From Circinella minor (Eukaryota; Mucoromycota; Mucoromycetes; Mucorales; Lichtheimiaceae), in assembly GCA_016758965.1 (NCBI GenBank), contig JAEPRB010000547.1, positions 1-14,131 on the forward strand: a stretch of 14,131 nucleotides of DNA, read 5' to 3'. Both the position numbers and the translations under genes were made by a program. The notes below the pieces were generated by a model that made no database searches, was not told where the DNA came from, and saw only the letters and a program-made list of their open reading frames with translations. Below, piece after piece: positions 8,327 to 14,131 of this stretch. Every line of letters begins with the position of its first letter. Position 1 is the first letter of the stretch.

Positions 8327-9701
8327 ATGCATCCACAAAAATCACAGGCCGGTTTTAAATTTGTTATTAAATCAAAACTAACAACTGAACAAATTTCAGG
8401 AGATAATGAAAAGTCTTTGGAAACAAATTTATCAAAGGAGGAAGTTGAATCATCTAAACAACAAGTAACTGAAATGACAACGACAACCAATGATTCTGAT
8501 GAAGTTGAAAAAAAACGAAAACGAACTGATAAAGAAGTTGTTCCTTTGGCTTCTAAAAAGGTTTTTATTTTTATTATTCTTTTTTTAGTCACAACCAATT
8601 TCTTGTTTGCTAAACTATCAAGTAAAAATTATTATTATTTCAGATTCATAGTCAACTTCAACGATGGAATCAAAAGAAAGCTGAATTAAAAGAAGAATCG
8701 ACGATTGAAAAAAATGATGAAACTACTGGACTAAATGGCAGTAATAATACATTAACCATGGATTTTGGTGATGTCAAGATTATGGCCTGTTTATTATGTC
8801 AGCGTAAATTCAAAACAATTCAAGATTTACAAAGACATCAACAAGTATCTGAGTTACATAAAGTATGATTAAAATATAATCCATTTATCAAAACAAAAAT
8901 AACATATAACTTATATTAATATTATTATAGAGAAATCTTCAAGATTCTGTTTGTGTAGAAAAAGCAAAAATGAAAATGCGTCATGTTAAAACAGATACTG
9001 AACAAGCAGAAGAACGTTTAGTCGATGTAAGTTATATAATGAGAGTTTATTATACTTTTTCTTTTTTCTTTTGTGATATATGTATATATAAAAATAAAAG
9101 AGCAGAAAGTTCAACTTGTCACAATTAGCAAAATTATCGAAACCGGGCAGCTGAAAGAAGACAGGCATATGGTCAACCTGAAAAACCAGTGATACCATCC
9201 CAACAAAAGCGTAATATACGATCATCTTCTGTACAAAGACAACAACCTATAGTAGACAAGTGAGATTTTTGTTAATTATAATAATTGATTTTTTTTGTAA
9301 GAAAAAAAAAGAGAGAGAATGAAACTTAATTATCCAGGAATTACAACCCACAGGACAACAACAACAATAACATCAATAGAAAAACCGATTACAGACGATA
9401 ATGTTGGAGCACGTATGCTTCAACAAATGGGATGGCGACGTGGTGAAGGTCTCGGTAAAGATGCAGCTGGTATTGTGAATCCTATAGCTGCAGAGCAATA
9501 TGCTCAAGGCGTTGGTCTAGGTGCAGCACATTCTAAACGAAGTATATCCACCACTACGAATGGTTCAGACAGCTATAAAGATCGAGCTAAAGAAATGGTA
9601 GTTATCTTTTTATCATATTTTTCATTTAATTCATTTTTGTTGTGGGTCTCTCTTTATTGTATTTTTAGGCACGACGACGATATGAAGAAGAAGAAGGCTA
9701 A
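8327..9701 (+). CDS. RBM5/RBM10-like C2H2 + G-patch protein lacking RRMs
   Basis: Predicted nuclear, splicing-linked protein. Exons: 8327-8560, 8644-8862, 8931-9026, 9129-9259, 9354-9597 and 9669-9701, 957 nt, 318 aa. In order: a charged N-terminus (FKFVIKSKL); KIHSQLQRWNQKKAEL (78-93), matching the RBM5 segment before its zinc finger; a C2H2 finger C127-x2-C130-x12-H143-x6-H150 (ACLLCQRKFKTIQDLQRHQQ); YRNRAAERRQAYGQPE (186-201); a G-patch at about 240-285 with QQMGWRRGEGLGKDAAGI and GVGLGA; and a tail SDSYKDRAKEMARRRYEEEE. This order and wording match the C-terminal third of animal RBM5/RBM10 and plant SUA. No RRM, RanBP2 finger or OCRE is present, and the 132-bp gap to the neighbour leaves no room for them. 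G-patch proteins usually activate DEAH helicases, so a splicing role is inferred. The exon 5 start is uncertain: an AG at about 9312 would also keep the frame. Intron 1 has a weak GTTTTT donor. Confidence 0.85.
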
Positions 9702-10111
9702 AAAAAGAAGAATATTCCTTTAAAGAAGAAGAAACAAACAACACCTCTATTTATAATTAAAAAGAAACAAAAATATTATTATTATATTTGATTGATTATA
9801 ACCTGTTGTTATTATTGTTGAGAAAATAAAACCTATTGGGTTTCTAGTGTTAGAGGAACCAGTGGTTACAGCTATGAAAAATATCCAACACCCATAGAAA
9901 ATTGACCCCTGATCATTTTTTATTTCGATGCATAGAACATTTCCCATAAACGAATCCTAAGAAATCCAACTGTTCTAAAAGGGCGACCCCGCCTGCTGCA
10001 TTTTTTTTAAACCTTTCTATTGGAAGTAGTAATTTAATTTAAAGACAGGTCTTTTTTTTTTCCTTGTTTGTTATCTTATTATTTTTCATAGTAAATATTT
10101 TTTTTGTCTGT
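9702..10111. other. Intergenic between two tandem plus-strand genes
   Basis: About 410 bp holding the 3' end of the RBM5-like gene and the promoter and leader of the transporter. It has an AT-rich first part with repeated TTATTATT, then a less AT-rich stretch at about 9838-10000 (including GGGCGACCCCGCC near 9980). A long T run (10051-10060) lies before the transporter ATG. I see no gene and no clear TATA box. A hydrophobic open frame just upstream of the transporter ATG begins with TTG and is not counted as coding. Confidence 0.5.
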
Positions 10112-12069
10112 ATGATACATGGAGCATCGTTAGATGGCGCGACAGCAACAAATAATATCGCGATGGAACATCGTCACGGTATTAAGACGGATAATACAAC
10201 AACACCTCAATCTCCGATAGAAAGTGATGTATATACTTTACAAGATGACGATCCTTTATCATTACCATCGGAAAGGTTATTACCTGACCAGTCAAATGGA
10301 AAAAAACTTAGTCAACAAAACATTGCCTTAATAAAATCGTCTGGAATCAACCTAGTATGGATATTAACATGGTAATGATCTTTTTTTTTGGTTAATAACC
10401 CCCTTTTTCTTTTTCAATTTTCTTATACTTATATTTATATCAAAAACCTTGTTTAATAATGGTTATATAGGTATTTGGTAAAGATGAATTTTATTTTATA
10501 TTACATATAAAACATATAAGATAATAACAATCTAATTGAATGATATCAGTTTGCAACATTTCTTTCTGTATATAACAAATGGATGTTTTCTGAGGAACAT
10601 TATAATTTCCAATTTCCACTTTTTGTTTCAAGTACTCATATGGTGGTACAGTTCACTTTTGCTGGATTATCCTTACTTTTAGTACCTAAAATACGACCTA
10701 CTAAACGACCTAGTGTAAAAGATTATATGTATGTTTATTTTCTATGACAAACTATTTCTTTATCAAGAAAATGCTCTATATTTATATTTATTTGTCTTTA
10801 GATTAAAAGTCTTTCCTTGTGCATTAGCAACGAGTCTTGATATTGGTCTTTCAAATTTTTCATTGAAAACAATTACTTTATCATTTTATAGTAAGTTTAA
10901 TACTTGTTCATTGAATTCAGTGCATTATGTTTATTTTAATGGTTTCTTTATATTTATAACTTAATAGCAATGTGCAAATCATCCACTCTTGCATTCGTCC
11001 TCATTTTTGCATTTCTTTTTCGTCTTGAAAAACCAAGTTTTAAACTTATTGGTATCATTTTCATTATTCTCATTGGTGTGCTTCTTATGGTATCAGATGA
11101 AACCGAATTTGAAATTGTTGGGTATGTCATCCCTAATAATATTTTACTTTCATATTATCATCTTGTATTAAAAAATTCAAACTTCCAAATTAGATTTATT
11201 TGTGTCATGACTGCCTCTATATGTGGTGGTATTCGATGGGCATTAACCGAAGTTTTACTTCGAAAGGAAAGTATGGGTTTAACAAACCCGTTTGCATCCA
11301 TTTTCTTTTTAGCACCTGCACAGGGTATAATTTTATTTATATTGGCAGCTCCAGTTGAAGGTTACCCAACTATTTTCCGTAGCGCATTTTTTGTTTCATT
11401 TTCAGAAGGTATTCATACCGTGAGTAAACTATTCATTTATCTGTTTTTTTGTTCTTCAGAACAATGTTGTCAATTTAATTTATCTATGAAAATTCTTCAT
11501 AGACGGGAATCATTCTTGCTGGTGGTTGCTTGGCATTTTGCATGATAATGGCCGAATTCTTTTTAATTAAACGAACTTCTGTGGTAACACTAAGTGTTTG
11601 TGGTATCTTCAAGGTAATTTCTTTTTCTTTGTATGGTAAGAATAAAAAGATTTATATTGTGATTAACTTGATAGTTCTTGTTTCATTATAGGAAGTCGCG
11701 ACTATTTTTATTTCAACACTCGTATTTGGTGATATTTTAACTATTATCAACTCTATTGGCTTATGTATCACATTATTTGGTATCGCTTTATACAATTGGT
11801 TGAAAATACAGCGAGCTACTCGACAAGGACGTAAAGATGTTCATGACCAGGAGTTAGAAGGCATGTTGGATAATAACGATGAGAATGATTTAAATCATCA
11901 ACATCATCGTCATTCACGAGAACCAATGTATAGCATGGTTGCTGAAAGTACACCTATTTTAATGGTTGATGGTGCTATGACTAATTATCGGGATCATGTT
12001 GATAGTGATAGTGATGATAATTTGAGTATTAACAAAAACCATACACGAGAACAATATGAATTACGATAG
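10112..12069 (+). CDS. SLC35C2: SLC35C2-like sugar-phosphate/nucleotide-sugar transporter
   Basis: Ten-helix transporter of the triose-phosphate/nucleotide-sugar family (drug/metabolite transporter superfamily), expected in Golgi or ER membranes. Exons: 10112-10371, 10471-10477, 10550-10728, 10802-10890, 10968-11121, 11194-11419, 11503-11613 and 11692-12069; 1404 nt, 467 aa. The hydrophilic N-terminus (about 1-72) is followed by LVWILTWYLFATFLSVYNKW (the YNKW motif), then FQFPLFVSSTHMVVQF, FYTMCKSSTLAFVLIFAF, a GIRWALTEVLLRK loop, SVVTLSVCGIFKEV and GLCITLFGIALYNWLK. These match the SLC35C2 / yeast Ymd8 branch. The cytosolic tail (about 380-467) is His-rich then acidic (HQHHRHS, DSDSDD). Exon 2 is only 7 nt. 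It supplies the last base of W87 plus Y88 and L89, and without it the frame is lost. The substrate cannot be read from sequence. The ATG at 10112 is the first in frame after an upstream TAA. Confidence 0.92.
10471..10477 (+). other. 7-nt microexon of the SLC35C2-like gene
   Basis: GTATTTG lies between an acceptor (TTATATAG) and a donor (GTAAAG). Exon 1 ends two bases into a Trp codon (TG) and exon 3 begins TTT GCA. Joining 1 to 3 directly gives a shifted frame with stops, whereas adding these 7 nt gives W-Y-L-F-A-T-F-L-S-V-Y-N-K-W, the expected first membrane helix of the family. Confidence 0.8.
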
Positions 12070-12348
12070 ACTGTTTTTTTTTTATTTTATTTTTGTTTCA
12101 CTCATTTATCTTTATTAACTATAAACACACGTGTACATTTTGGTATTGTGATTTCTTCCTTGTAAAACCTCTTTATATAAGTTTAACTATCATTTTATCT
12201 TTGAAGTTGATAAAAAGTCTACTGACCGTTATATCATATCTTTTTTATTGTTTGCGTTATATTAAAAGTATGCATTCGAACAGTTTTCATTAGTATTTCT
12301 TTTTGACACTTTCATGGTATTAAATATATCTTTATAAATATCTTTATT
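12070..12348. other. 3' flank of transporter gene, no gene seen
   Basis: AT-rich and T-rich sequence after the transporter stop codon; presumed 3' UTR and terminator region. On the minus strand an AATAAA (plus 12343-12348) directly follows the stop of the minus-strand open frame at 12349, and could end a transcript coming from the right. Confidence 0.4.
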
Positions 12349-12612
12349 TCATATTGAACGATATAAGATAAAGGTTACAGTATTACCTAGTTGGTAACAC
12401 AAAGCTTGCATAATAATAGTATTTTGATCTAAAACTTTGTCAGGCATTCTTGTAGCTGTGGAATCAAAATTAATTAAAGGTGAGTAGTCAAAGGTAATTT
12501 CTTGTCTTGTAGTAATTTCTTCTTCTTCATCATCTAAATTCAATATGTCAGTATTTTTTGTACGGTATTCTTGAAAATTAGGTGTATTTCTGCTATACTT
12601 ATGAACCTTCTG
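12349..12612 (-). CDS. Unassigned acidic open frame, possible terminal exon
   Basis: This minus-strand frame is open from 12612 to TGA 12349-12351. It has good composition: RNTPNFQEYRTKNTDILNLD, then DDEEEEITTRQEITFDYSPL and ATRMPDKVLDQNTIIMQAL. No family recognised. It could be the last exon of a minus-strand gene. Inside it GTTCAT...TTTTCAAG would be a 41-nt intron that keeps the frame and links to an upstream open stretch (LGSVSEDAVVTE), but that stretch lies over the first exon and intron proposed for the plus-strand gene, so at most one of the two models is right there. A GTAATA donor-like site near 12388 offers an earlier exon end. AATAAA follows the stop directly. Without an ATG or homologue, this stays tentative. 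Confidence 0.28.
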   Translation of the reverse strand, partial: QKVHKYSRNTPNFQEYRTKNTDILNLDDEEEEITTRQEITFDYSPLINFDSTATRMPDKVLDQNTIIMQALCYQLGNTVTFILYRSI

Positions 12613-13566
12613 TCACTACCGCATCTTCAGAAACTGACCCCAACACAAATAATTGTAAAAGGTACGTATATATGATTTTTATATGATATGTGTTATGTGT
12701 ACGATCAGAAACTAATATATTTTGGACTGAGCGAAAACATTAGAAATGATGAGAGAAAATCAAGTAGAATGTTCGGAAGATGAAAGCCGAAACTCTAAGT
12801 GGAAATGCAATTTTCTTATGCCTTCACCACATGATTTGTATCTGGGCAGTGAAGTACTGCATCAAGTGAATAAGACCGAAATGGTGGGATTACTGAATGA
12901 AGATGGACATGATACCTGTGTAAATGGTGATCAAGGTGGTGAGTACAAAAGTCAATCATTGTACTATGATGCTACATTGACAAGTGACAGCGATGGCGAT
13001 GGCGATGACTATCATGAGGAAATGACATACAAAAACAAGCTTGGCTTTATGAGCAACAGTTGGAAAAAGCAGCCTAAAGGAATTGTACGAAAGCAAGATA
13101 TGAAGTCAAGCAAATCACGATAAAGTGGATAAAAAAAGGCATGTGAAGGAAACCAGGGTAAAGGCAAAGCGATCGTAGGCAGAACAACATATGAAAGCAA
13201 GTCTACAATCATGCAACTGGGTCATCAGTCGTCTGTCCTCCTGCACAAACAGGAACCACCCACATTCACAAAAGAAAGCCAATGAATGAGATGCAAAACA
13301 GCATGGATAACACTTCACAATTGGGCATCAAGAGAGCTCTCGACAATCCTGTAACAAACAAAGGTATTTTGTCAACCACTTATGTTTATTATTATCCTTT
13401 CCTGAAAAAGTCAGTAGATTTTAACGGTAAAACACGTACAACTTCAGTCAAGAAAAACAAAAGCCATTCAAGTAAGGAAACTCCCATTCATCCAGACAAC
13501 ACTTTGGAACAGATGGAGGGGGGAATAAAGAAACGTGGCCGAGGTCGGCCTCCAAGAAGCAAATAG
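12601..13566 (+). CDS. Possible AT-hook protein gene with interrupted frame
   Basis: Candidate model. ATG 12601 opens MNLLSLPHLQKLTPTQIIVK, then an intron 12662-12743 (GTACGT donor, GGACTGAG branch-like site, CATTAG acceptor) joins in frame to EMMRENQVECSEDESRNSKW, a long acidic stretch (TLTSDSDGDGDDYHEEM) and QPKGIVRKQDMKSSKSR. That frame meets TAA at 13121 and 13130, but a 54-nt GTACGA...AAAG segment (13085-13138) could be an in-frame intron. Beyond it the same frame reads GKGKAIVGRTTYESKSTIMQ and stops at 13283. The C-terminus is in another frame (13195-13566): MNEMQNSMDNTSQLGIKRAL, a possible 51-nt intron (13364-13414), and an AT-hook-like end GIKKRGRGRPPRSK, which would bind the minor groove of AT-rich DNA. 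A 44-nt intron (13158-13201) could join the frames. The gene may be real with unusual short introns, a pseudogene, or contain sequence errors. No homologue recognised. Confidence 0.4.
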
Positions 13567-14131
13567 CTTAGGAACAACGAATAATATTATGTTACGTAGC
13601 AAAAAAAATAGTACCTGTTTCCCAATCGCTGTAGGATAGCTCCCCCTTTCACCTCCATCCCCACACACGCACAAATTAAAGAAAAACCCTAGTTTACAAT
13701 AAAAAAAGCATTGCTACCCAGATATTCTATATTCAAAAATATTCAATTTCTCAATAAATATATGTTATTATTGAAGATTATTTAAATAACTATATAAAGT
13801 TATGCAGGAAATATCGTAAAATCTGCAAATATGAATAATTGAATAATTTCATATTTTTCGCATATTTCTCGAATATTTTTTTCTCAAGGTGTATTATATA
13901 CTTGTGTTGTTGGTGTCATTTGTATAATGCATAGAATATTGTACGTATAAAGAAAATTAATGTATTCCTATAATAAAAAAAGCAACGAAACGATTACAAC
14001 ATGAAATATAATACCTTGAAATCTCAAGTAATCTCGAAAAAGGATATATAAACTGATAATTTCGAAAAAATAGTAGTCTCAAAGAACATAAACTGCCAAT
14101 ATTACGCAAAAATAAACGGTAAAAACATCTG
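13567..14131. other. AT-rich tail, no gene seen
   Basis: About 565 bp of AT-rich sequence after the AT-hook-like stop. Direct, slightly varied repeats of AATATTC/ATATTTC-type words run through 13728-13880. A TATATAAA element at about 14044-14051, within 90 bp of the right edge, could be the promoter of a plus-strand gene outside the window. No coding frame of note. Confidence 0.4.

Noticed and set aside
8020..8358. Plus-strand ORF of 112 codons across the divergent promoter
   Set aside because: It is the antisense shadow of nucleoporin exon 1 plus low-complexity T-rich promoter sequence; the opposite strand has family homology.
9747..9947. Minus-strand ORF between the RBM5-like and transporter genes
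   Set aside because: Low-complexity, I/F-rich reading of AT-rich sequence, no start context, no splice support.
10064..10111. Hydrophobic N-terminal extension of the transporter
   Set aside because: The open frame upstream starts with TTG, not ATG, follows an in-frame TAA and is a T-rich leader. The first ATG is at 10112.
12939..12990. GTGAGT...ACAG intron inside the AT-hook candidate
   Set aside because: Good-looking donor, but removing it shifts the frame into an early TGA at about 13023, so it does not improve the model.

Overview
The window looks like a piece of nuclear genome from an early-diverging fungus, most likely one of the Mucoromycota (Mucor/Rhizopus-like). The reasons are the AT-rich background, genes cut by many 58-130 nt GT-AG introns, fungal-type products, and a GC-rich GCGAAGC repeat at the left edge together with a degraded 'DVRLLIDQDGKEY'-type repeat protein that I associate with Mucorales genomes. 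The lineage is an inference. Nothing here is bacterial, and there are no rRNA, tRNA or CRISPR features that I can support.

Left part (1-3.9 kb): repeat and relic territory. A GC-rich GCGAA repeat with a small hairpin (1-125) is followed by a broken repeat-family ORF on the minus strand (254-1281), some coding-like scraps (1.6-2.2 kb, one of them apparently spliced), and about 1.7 kb of AT-rich sequence with one possible 35-residue membrane peptide.

Middle part (3.9-12.1 kb): four well-supported conserved genes, for which I rebuilt exons in frame. (1) A CipC-like small protein (minus, 3 exons, 104 aa) whose start codon is split by an intron. (2) A Nup84/Nup107 nucleoporin (minus, 13 exons, 509 aa) that appears to lack the family's C-terminal domain. 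(3) Divergent from it across only 132 bp, a nuclear protein with the C2H2 and G-patch half of RBM5/RBM10 (plus, 6 exons, 318 aa). (4) An SLC35C2-like Golgi/ER sugar-phosphate/nucleotide-sugar transporter family member (plus, 8 exons, 467 aa) that needs a 7-nt microexon. These genes belong to separate housekeeping processes. They are not an operon, and the only shared control the sequence suggests is the short divergent promoter.

Right part (12.1-14.1 kb): an unresolved locus with a possible AT-hook protein on the plus strand, whose reading frame is interrupted, and an open acidic frame on the minus strand just upstream of it. An AT-rich tail follows.

I saw no convincing new multi-gene system. 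The points most worth checking are the split start codon, the 7-nt microexon, the shortened Nup107, the RRM-less RBM5-like protein and the interrupted AT-hook gene.
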